From Siphonodentalium dalli (taxonomy: Eukaryota > Mollusca > Scaphopoda > Gadilida > Siphonodentaliidae), in NCBI GenBank assembly GCA_032622095.1, contig CP136069.1:202290690-202354689 (forward strand): DNA of 64,000 bases. Reading direction: 5' to 3'. Positions 23,901 through 35,323 of the stretch are shown one piece after another. The stretch's first letter is position 1, and every line of letters begins with the position of its first letter. The translations under genes were made by a program, and so were the position numbers. The notes beneath the pieces are model-generated. The model was not told where the DNA came from. It made no database searches and worked only from the letters and a program-made list of their open reading frames with translations.

Positions 23901-24865
23901 TTCAAGATAAACACAATATAGATAACATCAGCATGGAAAACGTGAATAACGCCCCTATGTTAGAAACAGTCGTGATGTCGACCCTCCACACGAAATGTTA
24001 TAATAATCCATTAACCTGTGGCTGAGATATAGACAACTTATTGACACTCCTAATTTCAGGTCAAAAACACATATCATTAACACGAGAGACAATTCGCATA
24101 GACAACTCAAATCCAATCGATCAAATAACCCGTGCATGAGTTGTTAAAATATCAAAACAGAAATACAATCGATTCCGATTCAGTTAACGTACTAATATTT
24201 ATGATATTTAATAAGTTAAGCAGCGTAATACACTTACTAGCTGCACAGTCCTACCAATAAATAGGAAATGTCGTCTGTAACAACAATTGTCGCAACAGGC
24301 ACTTTGATTTGGTTGAAAATTGCTAATTTTATTTTTTCGATTTACTAGCATATCTGCAGAGCCATGTACAAATGTTTAATATAGCATGATGCTATTGACA
24401 ATGTACGTCACATTCGTCACCACGCAGCTTGGATTCGCGTAATCGAGTTCAACCGGAAAGTTGTTTAGTATACCAATACATGCATATACTATTAACAGGG
24501 AGTCGGTCTGGCGCTGCAACAAGTAACCCAATAGAAATTATAGAATGTACCCAGAGATTTGACTCCAGGAAAAGGAATCTAATACTGGTATGTATTCCAT
24601 TTCGTGAACATTCTTTTCACTTTGTTGGTGGAGTGAATTACATGGCATGAATATAGATGTACTCTGTGTTGGTGGACATTCGGGAATTCGTGATTGAAGA
24701 CAGTTTGTTAACCCCCCGGCAACTGTCGATCACTTGACGTGCTTGAAGCCCTGAATACTCAACAAAGTTTATATATTTCCTAGTGGGTATCCACTGCGTA
24801 GTTGTCATCAAATAATAAAACAATGCAAGTGTAAGTGTATAATGTTAATATGCAAAACAACCTAC
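21000..24865. other. XKR intron 2 sequence, no gene recognised
   Basis: This is most of the intron between exons B and C of the minus-strand XKR gene. It holds a poly-C run at about 21484-21502. Two plus-strand cysteine-containing short frames (20605-20799, just before this stretch, and 21597-21818) are not convincing genes. I see no other domain or large repeat. Confidence 0.5.
21484..21508. repeat. Poly-C tract
   Basis: About 19 consecutive C residues are followed by GCCCCG in the second XKR intron. It is a simple-sequence tract. Confidence 0.9.
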
Positions 24866-25044
24866 TTGTAAAGATCTCTTCAATGTCTGGCTTTTCAGTA
24901 ATCAAAACAGAGAGTTGCAAAATAAGCTGTGGTGCAGATTCGAGAATGCTTTCCATTAGCTGAAACCATGTAGCCCACATCTTGTTCAATCTTATATCTT
25001 TTTTATTTGTGCCATACAGTTTACTGTAAAAAGCTTGAACATTC
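24866..25044 (-). CDS. XKR-like: XK-related membrane protein, middle exon (exon B)
   Basis: The 179-bp exon carries the family's signature region: MESILESAPQLILQLSVLI, which matches the ESAPQL(V/I)LQLY block of XK-related proteins. The acceptor is TTTCTTGCAG/GAATG and the donor is ACAA/GTAGGTTG. It begins with one base completing an AGG codon left by exon A and ends with one base completed by exon C, so both junctions keep frame. The encoded stretch (about 59 residues) has a polar, Lys-rich N-terminal loop and one membrane segment. The phase agreement makes assignment to one gene strong. Confidence 0.92.
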
Positions 25045-25116
25045 CTGCAAGAAATAGATCCATGACACAATAAATGTAATACATTCCTTATCAGTGTATA
25101 TTTACACACTAAGTGT

Positions 25117-25425
25117 TGTCATCACTAAATCCAGCATTCTGATTGGTCGGCGCCCACGTGGCTAGTTGCAGTTATTTATCGGTGAATGCGTAACGCATCA
25201 TAACACCAAGATAATAACACCATCGATACGTCATTAGGTTTGGAAAGACGAACGCGTAATGCTTTGGGCGCATTTTGACTCGCGCAGGATTGACTTAATA
25301 CATCATCGGGTTTCAACATGAAGAGAAATTGTTCCTATTAACTTTTGCCAAGGGTGCTATTGGGTATTTTGGGCTGATCTTGTCACGATACACTTTTCGA
25401 TTTAAATATATTTACAAAAGTGGCT
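25117..25425. repeat. Dispersed repeat, copy B (inverted relative to 1-305)
   Basis: It is the reverse complement of the repeat at the window start, with landmarks ACTAAATCCAGCATTCTGAT, GCGCCCACGTGGCTAGTTGC and TTTACAAAAGTGGCT. It lies immediately upstream (in gene sense) of XKR exon B, inside intron 1. Confidence 0.8.
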
Positions 25426-25445
25426 TTTTCGCTAAATGTATATAA

Positions 25446-25610
25446 ATATAAGGATTAACTGTCATGTGGACTATTTTTATGGAGATGTAACGGTGAGGTA
25501 AGTGGACATAACTTGTATGTAAAACCCTTCGGGTTTTACACAAGTTATGTCCACTTACCTCACCGTTACATCTCCATAAAAACAGTCCACATGACAGTTA
25601 ATCCTTATAT
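25446..25610. repeat. 165-bp near-perfect palindrome
   Basis: The arms of about 80 bp are complementary apart from one mismatch and a 2-nt bulge, meeting at ACCCTTCGGGT. It starts ATATAAGGATTAACTGTCAT and ends with the complement. It has no coding content. It lies in XKR intron 1 and would form a long hairpin in the primary transcript. The origin is likely a MITE. Confidence 0.93.
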
Positions 25611-25615
25611 GAAAT

Positions 25616-27400
25616 TATCTATATCTATATTTGCGAATGTCTGTATGTCTGTCTGTATGTCTGTCTGTCTGTCTGTCTGTGTTCTATAGAAATTCACAGG
25701 GGACCATCTAGATGTTGCCAAAGGGGTCTACTAGGAGTAGCTTTTTGCGAGAAAGATAATGGTCGGGGTTAGAATTTTCTAAAGTGACGCCGTTGTTGTC
25801 AGGGGCAGAAAAGGGGGAGGGCAGAAAATAAATTGTCGGCGATTGCCACGAAACTTATATATAATCATCCCCATAATATGAGGAATCCAATGGTGTGTTT
25901 TAAATATGGCAAAAGTCGCGCCGTTCGCGCCAGGGGTGCACAGAAGGGGGAGGGGCAGAATTTGTTTCTGTCGCCGATTGCCACGAAACTTACATATAAT
26001 CATCCCCATGATATGAAGAATCCAACGGTGTGGTTTAAATAAGTCAAAAGTGGCGTCGTTTTCGAATCAGGGTTGCACGAAAGGGGAGAGGGGCACCAAA
26101 ATTGATAAAACTAATTTTAGCGCCCATTTCCACCAAACTGATATATATTCTTCTTCATGATACAAGGAATATAATTGTGCGATTTAAGTACGCCAAATTG
26201 TTGTCCAAACGATGAGATATTGGGAGGGGTGGGCACTAAATTTGATAATAATTGGTTTAGTCGCCGATTGCCACCACACTCACACAAAAGCATCCCCATG
26301 GTATGAGGGGTTTAATGGTGTGGCTTATATCTGTCAAATATGGCCTCATTCGAGTCAGGAGTGTATTGAAAGGGACAGGGGCACAAAATTGATGCACAAT
26401 TATTTTGGCGCCAATTTCCACCAAATTGATACACGTTCTTATCCATGAGACGTGGAATCTAATCGTGTGATTTAAAGACGCCATAGTGGTGCTGTTTAGG
26501 TGAGAGATGGGGAGGGAGGGATTGGCACCAAATTTGATAAAAAAAATTGTATATAAATTGTGTATAGAGATGAGAGGGACACAAAAAGTTATATCTATAT
26601 GTTTAGTGCCGATTTCCACCAGATTGATACATATTCTTCTCCGTGATACGAGGAATCTTATCGTGTGATTTAGATACACCAAATTGGTGCCCTATGGGTG
26701 AGAGATATGGGGACCTTCAATTTGATGCGAATTTGTATACTCGCCAATTTTCACCAATTTCATATATATGCTTCTCAAATGATACAAGAAATCAAACTGT
26801 GCTGTCTTTCTGTATGTCTGTGTGTTTTATATATAACTTCACGCGGTACAATCGAGATGGCACCAAGGCGTTCTAAGAGGGGTAACTTTTAACAAGGAAG
26901 ATAATGGTGCGGGTTTAAATTAAAATAAAAATGTTGCTGTTGGTGTCAGGGGAAGAAAAGGGGGAGGTCGGCAAAATTTAAAAAAATATGATGAATTAGT
27001 TTTGTCGCCGGGGTGAGAGATGTGGATTCATAACTATTCTCATAATTTGTTTAGTTGCGTATTACCACCAACATATATATAATCATCGCCAGTATATCAT
27101 GCATCCATGAGTCTAATGGGCGTGGTTTAAATATGTCAAAAGATGCAAAAGCTGATATATATTTGGCACTAATTTCCAACAAATTCATACATGTTTTTAT
27201 CTAATGATATACCATGAATTAAATCACATTTGGTGTCGTTTGCGTCACGGATGGCGAGCGGATATGCACTATCATTGATAAGTTTGCTATTCGCCGATAT
27301 CCACATATAAGTTATATATAGTCACCCAGGCCATCTCCATATCATTTTAAGGCGATTTGGGCGTTCACATTTCACAATACCGACAAATGGTAACCCACTT
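25616..27400 (-). repeat. Two tandem copies of the (GTCT)n-headed dispersed element (minus orientation)
   Basis: The head at 25650-25810 (TGTCTGTCTGTCTG, TTCTATAGAAATTCACAGGG, ACCATCTAGATG, GAGAAAGATAATGGTCGGGG) is almost the reverse complement of 29900-30060. A second, more diverged head occurs at about 26805-26960. Between and after them, units of roughly 150 bp repeat CGCCGATTGCCACGAAACTT, TATAATCATCCCCATAATAT and a GGGGGAGGGGCAGAA-like block. Open frames here are shadows of the repeat. Confidence 0.8.
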
Positions 27401-29270
27401 ATAAGTCACTTGAACAATTATCTCTTCTTAACTGTCAAATTTATATGGGGATGGCAATCAGGACATTCACACTAGCAAAAAGATATACATAGAATAAGCA
27501 TTAAACGTATATTTATCATTCTATTGAAGAGATATATATATTCGTGCAAATTGAGAGACCTCGAACCGTCAGAGGATTGCATATATATTAGAACAAAATT
27601 GAGTCTGTTCCATTCAATACAGTTTCCACAAAAAAAGTTACAATTTGTCAGGAGATATGGAAGGCGTGTTCAATCATAGTGGTCACAGTGTGCAGTCATA
27701 TATAGTTTCTTCTGGTATACAATAAAATGCAGTTAGTAGCACATGACTTTTCAGGATCCTCCCAATACTGACATCTGACAAGGTTTTTAGAACAGACTCA
27801 TCAACTGACATAAACAACTCAAAATCTCGCTCTGTCTCTGGCAAATGTAGCTGATATACCAGTCTATGTAAACATACACTCAGATTCATACTGATACTGA
27901 GTCTATTGCATTCCCATCAACTTTTCATTTCAGAACGGTTGTGGGCTTCCCCCAAATTACGTCACACCACACTAAATATAAATCTGAAATTAGTTGTGAT
28001 TGACAGGCGTAAACATGGTCACGTGCCAGTGTCGTCATGGCCGCTTCAACCCTGTGAAGCCGATTCTAAGAATCTGAATTAATAGTTGCAGGGTTTGTGA
28101 CTTTTCGTTCGGCGGTTGTTTTACTGACAATAAAGGGAAGCAGCTAGCTTCCGGGATCCAAAATAATATGTACAATAACTAAGACAGATCTTCTTGAAAT
28201 TATAAAAAATGTCACTTTATGTGGATCTCTTGGACTCAGAACGAATTATTTTTTAGATTGGCCAGGCGATTTGTCGCCCATGTTGTCAAAAAATAACACA
28301 AATCAACGGCCACGAATTAAAAATACATGAATGTCGGGATTATCTGCTAAAACAACTACAGAACTAAAAACAAGTTAAATGACATAACAAAACGATCTAT
28401 CAGTTCCCCAGTACCGGCAGTAGTACCACCGCAGCCAAAACCAGCGAAGAACAACACAATTCTACCAACAACCCCACCGAAACCCTCCCGACCTTACACA
28501 GCCGTATTATTAGCTCCAAAGATTGGCCAGTTGTACCATAATTACAGTTGCCTGCAATCCAAATTCCGGTGATTCTTGATTTTAAACTTTCGACCGCTCG
28601 TCAACAATCTACTTTATTTGTCGATTTGTGAATTTCTCTTCCGGTATAACATGGCGCCATGGATACTATTTTAACAACATTTAGCCACACCTTCGGAATT
28701 TCCACACCGAGAGCACGTGACATGTTACTAGTTTTTTATTGGGGCACACATTTCTTGGAGCTAAGTTTTGATTGGCGGTAATTACAAGGAATCCCGGGTT
28801 TGGGAAATGAAAACTGAACGAAAGGTCGTCAGACCCACTATTTTTATATGTGGGTATGTAGTTTACTCCAGACTGCTGATATACATGCGCAGAAACATTT
28901 CGTTGAAACGAGACAATTTAGCCAATATATAGCACCATGAGCACCTGGAAATTTCTTTGAAACATCTGTATCTTCATGGAGATATGATAGCCAGGTATCC
29001 TCGAGATCTTAGTCCAACCCACTAGATTGATTGATACATCTCAATATGTAAAACCCAATTGTCATCTTTTATTTATGCGAACTAATGTCTTTATGATGTC
29101 CATGTGTCATATTATAACGTCGGACGTATACGCAGTTGTAAATAAATAAATAAATACTTCATTATTGGTGGAACGGATTAATCGCGATAAACAGAATGAC
29201 AATTGACAAGGTGGGCCACTACTTATATTCCATGACTGTAATAATCATGTTTTGTGATGCTATTTGAATA
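27400..29270. other. XKR intron 1 sequence, no firm gene
   Basis: A minus-strand frame of 68 codons at 27683-27889 and a plus-strand pair of short frames at about 28250-28620 (one with CRPCC...H...C, one proline-rich) are the only coding-like pieces. None is placed in a recognisable gene. The rest is AT-rich intron. Confidence 0.4.
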
Positions 29271-29277
29271 TACACTT

Positions 29278-29396
29278 TATGAGAAAACGTATAACACTTT
29301 AAGCAAGAGTGTTCTCTATTCCCAACAAATATCCACAGCATACAGATGGTTTCACATCGCATTAACCTGGGCAACGCCGGGTAACCCTGCTAGTAA

Positions 29397-29448
<52 letters not shown>

Positions 29449-29449
29449 G

Positions 29450-29490
<41 letters not shown>

Positions 29491-29588
29491 TAGCAGGGTT
29501 ACCCGGCGTTGCCCAGGTTAAGGTAAGCTGTTGATATTTGTTGGGAATAGAGAATGCTCTTGCTTAAAGTGTTATACGTTTTCTCATA
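29278..29588. repeat. Head-to-head inverted repeat around an (AT)n core
   Basis: The left arm 29278-29394 and right arm 29489-29588 are reverse complements, sharing GAGAAAACGTATAACACTTT, AACAAATATC and CAACGCCGGGTAACCCTGCT. The left arm has about 20 extra bases. The centre (29395-29488) is nearly pure AT dinucleotide. The right arm continues into the element at 29489-30060, so the left arm is a truncated inverted copy of that element's start. Confidence 0.88.
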
Positions 29589-30060
29589 AGAATTTGGTGC
29601 CCCTCTCCCCTTCCGTTCATCCCTGACTCAAACGACGCCACTTTTGACATATTTAAACCACACCGTTGGATTCTTCATATCATGGGGATGATTATATGTA
29701 AGTTTCGTGGCAATCGGCGACAGAAAAAAAATCTGCCACCCCCTTTCGGGCACCCCTGACGCGAACGGCGCGACTTTTGCCATATTTAAACCGCGCCATT
29801 AGATTCCTCTTATTATGGGGATGATTATATATAAGTTTGGTGGCAATCGGCGGCAAATTGTTTTTCTGCCCCTCCCCCTTTTCTGCCCCTGACAACAACG
29901 GCGTCACTTTAGAAAATTCTAACCCCGACCATTATCTTTCTCGTAAAACGCTACTCCTAGTAGATCCCTTTGGCATCATCTAGATGGTCCCCTGTGAATT
30001 TCTATAGAACACAGACAGACAGACAGACATTCGCAAATATAGATATAGATATATACATCT
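29489..30060 (+). mobile_element. Non-autonomous dispersed element, apparently complete
   Basis: It starts ACTAGCAGGGTTACCCGGCG and ends with (GACA)n, TTCGCAAATATAGATATAGA. In between are two tandem modules (GATTATATATAAGTTTGGTGG, CTCCCCCTTTTCTGCCCCTG). It is the plus-orientation relative of 25616-27400. It has no coding capacity. I recall the CCCGGCGTTGCCC start from repeats of other invertebrate genomes but cannot name the family. Confidence 0.65.
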
Positions 30061-30090
30061 ATATATATATATTTCCTAACTACAATATAT

Positions 30091-30220
30091 GCACCTCATA
30101 CGGTGGTAATAATAATGGAGGAAGTTCCAGTTATAAACTGAAATCATAATGTGCACCGTATGTGTACATAATTCAGTAATTCAGTTTGTAGCCGAGCCAA
30201 CTTTCTGGCACGTCATTTTT
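30091..30220. repeat. 130-bp direct repeat, left copy
   Basis: It matches 31501-31637 in the same orientation: ACGGTGGT..ATAATGGA, GAAGTTC..AGTTATAA, CACCGTATGTGTACATAATT, CTTTCTGGCACGTCATTTT. The pair encloses about 1.28 kb, as terminal direct repeats of an element would. Confidence 0.8.
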
Positions 30221-31500
30221 GTAATCTAATCATTGTTAGTTATCTCAATATCTGTGGCACAGATACGTTAAGTCACCCTGAATGCAAGGGTCGTGTGGTA
30301 AACACTATAGGAAGGCTGAAGTGCCAGGTGCACTTTCGTAAATGATATATATTGCAGTCATATCAGATGAGGAGGTTAACATTTCCAATCAGCAAAACTA
30401 CGCGTAGTGGCATTTAATGCCATTTTATTGCATTTTCTTGGGTTAATCCCCTTTCCGTCACATAGCTGATTGAAATACATAATTTTAATCATTAGTATAT
30501 GTATTATCAAACTATAGGAAAAACTGAATATCATTTTAAGCTACCACGGAGTTAACTACATCAAAAGTATGGATAATTACAGGCGGTGTCCACATAGGAT
30601 TGTGCTTCACATGGGAGATTACTAACTGAAATATGTCCTTGATTCCAATGCCCATAATTCACAAAAGTCTGAACCGATTCCTAAAATTCCAGCGGTGGTC
30701 ACTTGAGTAGAAGCTATATTTTATATTTCAATATATGGCGCAAGCAGCAAGCACCTAGGCAAAATGATATATATTCAGCTCTACTTTAGCTGATGCAAAC
30801 CCCAGAACGTGCGAATATTTTATTCGAAGTGAAAGAAATTGATGCAGGCATTGTCATTGTTTGGCATTTAATTTGGAAGTCTGCATACAGTAATAATTGA
30901 TTGTATAATGACAGGACTACTTGTATTTTTAGCAGTTTTAAGCCAGACCAACATAAGTATGTCATAACAAGTGCAACGTGAAGTATGGCATATGCCCCTG
31001 ATGCTCAGATTAGATGGGCAATACTAATTATTTATAAGGGTAGAAACGTTTCTAAATCCAAGAAGTGGGTATCTTTTCCTACTAAACTGGGCTATCAACA
31101 GACAAAATCACAACCATATCCGATTATCCATGCCCATGGAACAAGCTGACTGTTTATATACAGACACAATCCTCAGAAATTAGCATGTAAAACAATGGTT
31201 GTAAATGTGGTGAACATTAATGGACGGAACCCGTCGTAGATCGATATACTCCCCCATACCGATACAAGCAACATACCAATGCACAACTGAATCCGATTAC
31301 ACTTGCCCAAGTTACAAGCTGAAATGTTCTTTCGGACACAAAATTCACAAATATGAAAGTCAAACAAGTGCCATAACTCTTGCCAAATGAATGGACGAAA
31401 CCCGTATTATCAGCATACTAAAGGGCGAATAACTCCGATAATTAACACCCGAGTTACAAGGTAATATGCTCGGACAGACGGACGGAGCCATCGATCTATA
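30221..31500. other. Sequence between the 30.1/31.5-kb direct repeats
   Basis: It is non-coding by inspection. Weakly repeated blocks of the type GAACATTAATGGACGGAACCC / AATGGACGAAACCCG and CAAGTTACAAGCTGA occur near 31.2-31.45 kb, followed by a GGACAGACGGACGGAGCC tail. No protein domain is seen. Confidence 0.45.
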
Positions 31501-31637
31501 CCCCGAATACGGTGGTCATAATAATGGATGAAGTTCAAGTTATAATCTGAAATCAAAATGTACACCGTATGTGTACATAATTCAGTAATTCATACCTTAT
31601 GTTTTTAGCCGAGGCCAGCTTTCTGGCACGTCATTTT
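31501..31637. repeat. 130-bp direct repeat, right copy
   Basis: It is the partner of 30091-30220, with an extra ACCTTATGTTTTTAG segment and otherwise collinear. It is preceded by the GGACAGACGGACGGAG tail. Confidence 0.8.
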
Positions 31638-32065
31638 GGGCACTCTTTTGAAAGCAATCATGATGGCGAACAACCGTAGGAAATTTAATTCAGATTCGAT
31701 AACCCAGCCAATTGTTTAGCCTACCCCAAATTATACTATTTAGCAGGGTTGGTAATGAGTGTTCGAACAAATAAACATCGAATTGATTAAAAGATTTGAA
31801 CAAATATAGCTTTTACTCGAGTCATTGGCATTACATTTTATGAATCGGTTCATTCTTTTGTGAATGGGTATTATAAGTGACAACTTAATCGAAATAGTAA
31901 TCCCCCTTTTGAAGCATTTGCTATGTAAAAAGCCATGAATACAATTTGTTAAAGTGGTATAATTCTTTTCACTTTGATTATTTTTGTATTTAGATACTCA
32001 TTTTTAACGACAAGTTAATGTTGGCAAGTCTCAAATTATCAATATACATAGTGGAAATGATATAC

Positions 32066-32487
32066 CTCATGATTGGTCCAATTTGAAGTACTGTAAGAAG
32101 GATTTGCATACTGAGCCACCTACATGAAACGTCATTGGGTTTCAATTTCCATTCTGCTATATATACCCACACATTATAGGAAGAAGAAAGCAGTGCTTGC
32201 ACAATAAAAATCCCGACGGTCCATCCACAATATTCCCACCATTCTCCGGCGTAATATTCAAGTGCAAGTTGTATATCTGTAACAATGTCAAAAATGTAAA
32301 GGCCGACATAAATGATGATCATTCCAACATCAAAACACATTTTTGACTTTTCTTTGAGTTGTTCTTTCATAGATTTGGGTTGGTCATTTGTTGGTTCAGT
32401 AGCCTGTATGGGAATGCTACTACCCCTTTCTGTCGGCGCCATCAGTTGGTTGGTTGTTATAGCTTCCCCTGTTGTCGCTGGAGAACC
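32066..32487 (-). CDS. XKR-like: XK-related membrane protein, first recognised coding exon (exon A)
   Basis: The acceptor is TTGTTCCTACAG/GGTTCTCC and the donor ATGAG/GTATATC. The exon encodes about 140 residues. A polar lead (a Met starts MAPTERGSSIPIQ) is followed by a first membrane segment, DVGMIIIYVGLYIFDIVTD, with the family-typical acidic residues, a second segment (VGIFIVQALLSSSY) and SMQILLTVLQIGPIMR, matching the LLQLGP(L/V)LRY block of XK-related proteins. It ends in phase 2, which exon B completes. From this exon the protein totals about 416 codons, or about 400 from the internal Met, close to the usual XKR length. An upstream non-coding or short coding exon is likely but not located. 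Confidence 0.9.
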
Positions 32488-32789
32488 CTGTAGGAACAAG
32501 AAAGTTACTATGTTAGTCCACCAAATTAGACCAATCAGACTAAGCAATATTTTAACAATTGGACGGTTGCGACTCTCTTAATCATAATAGTCTACTACTG
32601 GGTGTGAAACGAGAATAACAAACATCCGCATATGGACGTTCCGAGAGGGCCTGCTGCTTAAAAGTTCACTGTTAGCGGCTAATAATACAGATAAAACCAT
32701 AACTAAAACAAGGGTTAGGCATCAAAGATGGTTCCGGTCAAGTTTTGTTTGACCATACAAGTGAATATGTCCGGCTGAGAATCACTAAA

Positions 32790-33370
32790 TTGTCCAAGTG
32801 GGCCGTTGGGGCCTTGTCTTTCAATAAAATACAGGAACATGTTATGGCTCCCATTTAATGGTCACAAAAACATCCACATGAAAATTGGTGCCGATCGGGA
32901 CGAGGGATGTGGTCTACAGTATGTGACAAATTTATTCATGCAAAGAGTAAGCTACAAAGTGGTCATATTTTTCATCGAAAATCTTTCAAATTTGACAGGT
33001 CCTATCTAGATGTGATTCAAAACATGCCTGTATTATTTTCAAAACAATTCTCCATTAATTGCGGTCTGCAGGGCATTGGATTCAAGCTGGCGGCCATTTT
33101 TAAAAACAAATTTCGGAAAAAATGACGGGTCCCATCTGGATGTAACCGCAAAGATACATGTGAAGTTGGTGATGATCTGATGATGCCGGTGGCCTGTAGG
33201 TTGATTGTGACGAAGAATTTAGTCATACAAATAGTGAAACCCAAGATGGCGGCTGGTGGCAATGCGTTTCAACGAGATGCGGACAAATATGATGGCTCTG
33301 TAGGGTGTGCAATCGGAAATAATATATTGACGGATCACGGACGCACGCGCGGACGACGGACGCCACGGAA
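32790..33370. repeat. AAGATGGCNGCTGGNGG dispersed repeat, copy 3
   Basis: It is the same modules as at 10.5 and 18.4 kb (GGTCCTATCTAGATGTGAT, CCAAGATGGCGGCTGGTGGC, GCGGTCTGCAGGGC), ending in GACGGATCACGGACGCACGC and GGACGACGGACGCCACGG. It lies upstream of the XKR exons. Confidence 0.75.
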
Positions 33371-33389
33371 AACCATGAAGAACCATGGC

Positions 33390-34060
33390 TCGGAACTAAG
33401 GGCCTTAACTCAGGTAAAATATATGTTTTTCGAACACGATCGAGATCTTGCTGAGAAAGGTCCACATATCAAATATGAATAACTTGACATGTGTTCGAGA
33501 TATCGCGCTACAAGGGACGTGACTGTGTCTAAAGCTGCTAAAAAACAAGCTAAGGGCCTAACGCGGGTAAATCCAATCGGACAAATCTGCTTTTCGAACT
33601 CGTTCGAGCTATTGTTGGAAAGATCCATAAACCAAATATGAATGAAATTGATTGACGTTTGTTCCAGTTATCGCTTTAACGGTTACATAAGTCACTAAGC
33701 TTGTTAGAAAATGGACATGCTAAGGGCCGTAACTCAGGTAAATTAAATCGGACAAACCTGGTTTTCAAACTCGTTCGAAATATTGGTGTGAAAGGTCCAT
33801 TTACCAAAACATAAATGAATTAGTTGACGTTTGTTCGAGTTGTTGTGTCAATAACGGACGTAAATGTTCCTACATTGCAAACAATAGACAAACTAACGAC
33901 TGTAACACATGTTATACAAATTTGACGCAACGGTTTTCGAGCTCGTTCGAAATATTATTCTGAAAGATGCATATACCAAATATGAATGCAATTTGTTGAC
34001 GTTTGTTCCAGTTATCGCGCTAACGGATTTAATATTGCTTACACTGAGGGTGTAACTCAA
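33390..34060. repeat. Four-unit diverged tandem repeat, ~170-bp period
   Basis: The blocks CTAAGGGCC..AACTCAGGTAAA, TTTTCGAACTCGTTCGA, AAAGGTCCATATACCAAATA-like and TTGACGTTTGTTC recur. The last is near 33486, 33654, 33824 and 33997 (spacings 168-173). It follows directly on the previous repeat and may be part of the same composite element. Confidence 0.82.
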
Positions 34061-34288
34061 CTAAAACGAGAACCAAATGTAAATATTTTGGATAGTTCCT
34101 TGTTATTATGTAACATTTTGTCCATGTTAGTATTTGTATATATGTTTGCATTTGTGATGCTACTGTGATAAACTGAATGTATATTATATAAAAACTCTCC
34201 ATCAATGGAGGACAATAAAGATATATATTAAAGTTTAGTCATTTAAATATAAGGAACTTATACAAATACCAATCCGGTTTATACCAGG

Positions 34289-34752
34289 TGTGAGTTAATG
34301 AACACATAGATATGTATATAGGTACAAGTCTTTATTACATCGTTAATAAGATAAGCAGTGAATACAAATATGATGATCAAGAGTCGCCGCGAAGTGAGGT
34401 CCCCGAATGGGTGATGCCTGATGTGGGTGATGCCTGGAGAGGTATACTAACCTCGAGATGAGTCTAGTGAAAGCATGAAGTGATGGGATGTAGTTGTTTC
34501 TTATATACTATTTGGGATGCATATTATATGAGGCGTTTGGCAATACACATCGGGATTGGTTCCTCCGTTATGGTCATTTCCCTTGACCATATTTGAGAGC
34601 CATCTTCATTGTGTGTATGTCTTCGCTGGGAGTAAGACGTGTGAGGTTTTGTTAAGAACCGAACACGAATATCTGAGTTTGGGGTTTTATATATTGGGAC
34701 ATTCGTATAGTTTGAATCAAGTTGTGAGATTATAATGGGTCGTTATCTCACA
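34289..34752 (-). mobile_element. 3' LTR of a Gypsy-type retrotransposon
   Basis: Read on the minus strand, it begins TGTGAGATAACGACCC and ends TTAACTCACA, giving TGTGAG/CTCACA terminal inverted repeats. It has a TATATAAAA box (34686-34695), an AATAAA signal (complement at 34331-34336) and a purine run (GGGTGGGGGGACA) immediately upstream of the LTR start, as a polypurine tract should be. The length is 464 bp. No second LTR is in the window, so the 5' part of the element is missing. Confidence 0.88.
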
Positions 34753-35323
34753 TATGTCCCCCCACCCGTGTAAGATTTTTAGCGCAGCGGAAAATCTTAT
34801 GTAACATCAAAATTATGGACCTAACTGGGGTATTTGTGATCGTGTAATGTGGATGAGGCCGAAATGAAGTATAATGACGATGGTGACAATATAGTAAGTC
34901 ATCGATACTTTGTAACATTGATTGGGGTGAAGTTATGACTAATACATGTGGAACAAAGTTGTTTTAAAATGATAATACGCAATATTATGAGATTATGAAA
35001 TAAATGGTGGGAAAAGCAATATATGGGTTGGTATATAAAATGATCGGACACGCAGTCATAATGCGTGCTAGATTGATATGTAGGACAAGGTATGATGATA
35101 CAAGTATGAGAAGTAATGAATATAACAATACGGTAATAGTGCATGGTATGTTTTGTAATTGACGTACATTGGTGATGTATTATATAAATGCATGTTGTAT
35201 TGTTAATACAATCATGATGATATGTATACATTCGGGATTGAGGTAATGAGAGACCAAATGTTTCACATCTGCCGTCAATTGCACAGGTAAATTTGTAAGA
35301 GCGTATTATCGTGATATCAGAGG

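Noticed and set aside
27683-27889. Minus-strand 68-codon frame with DVSIGRILKS, considered as an extra XKR exon
   Set aside because: Exons A and B already join in phase, the piece lacks clear splice sites matching that phase, and similarity to the XKR DVS-x-LR motif is too short.
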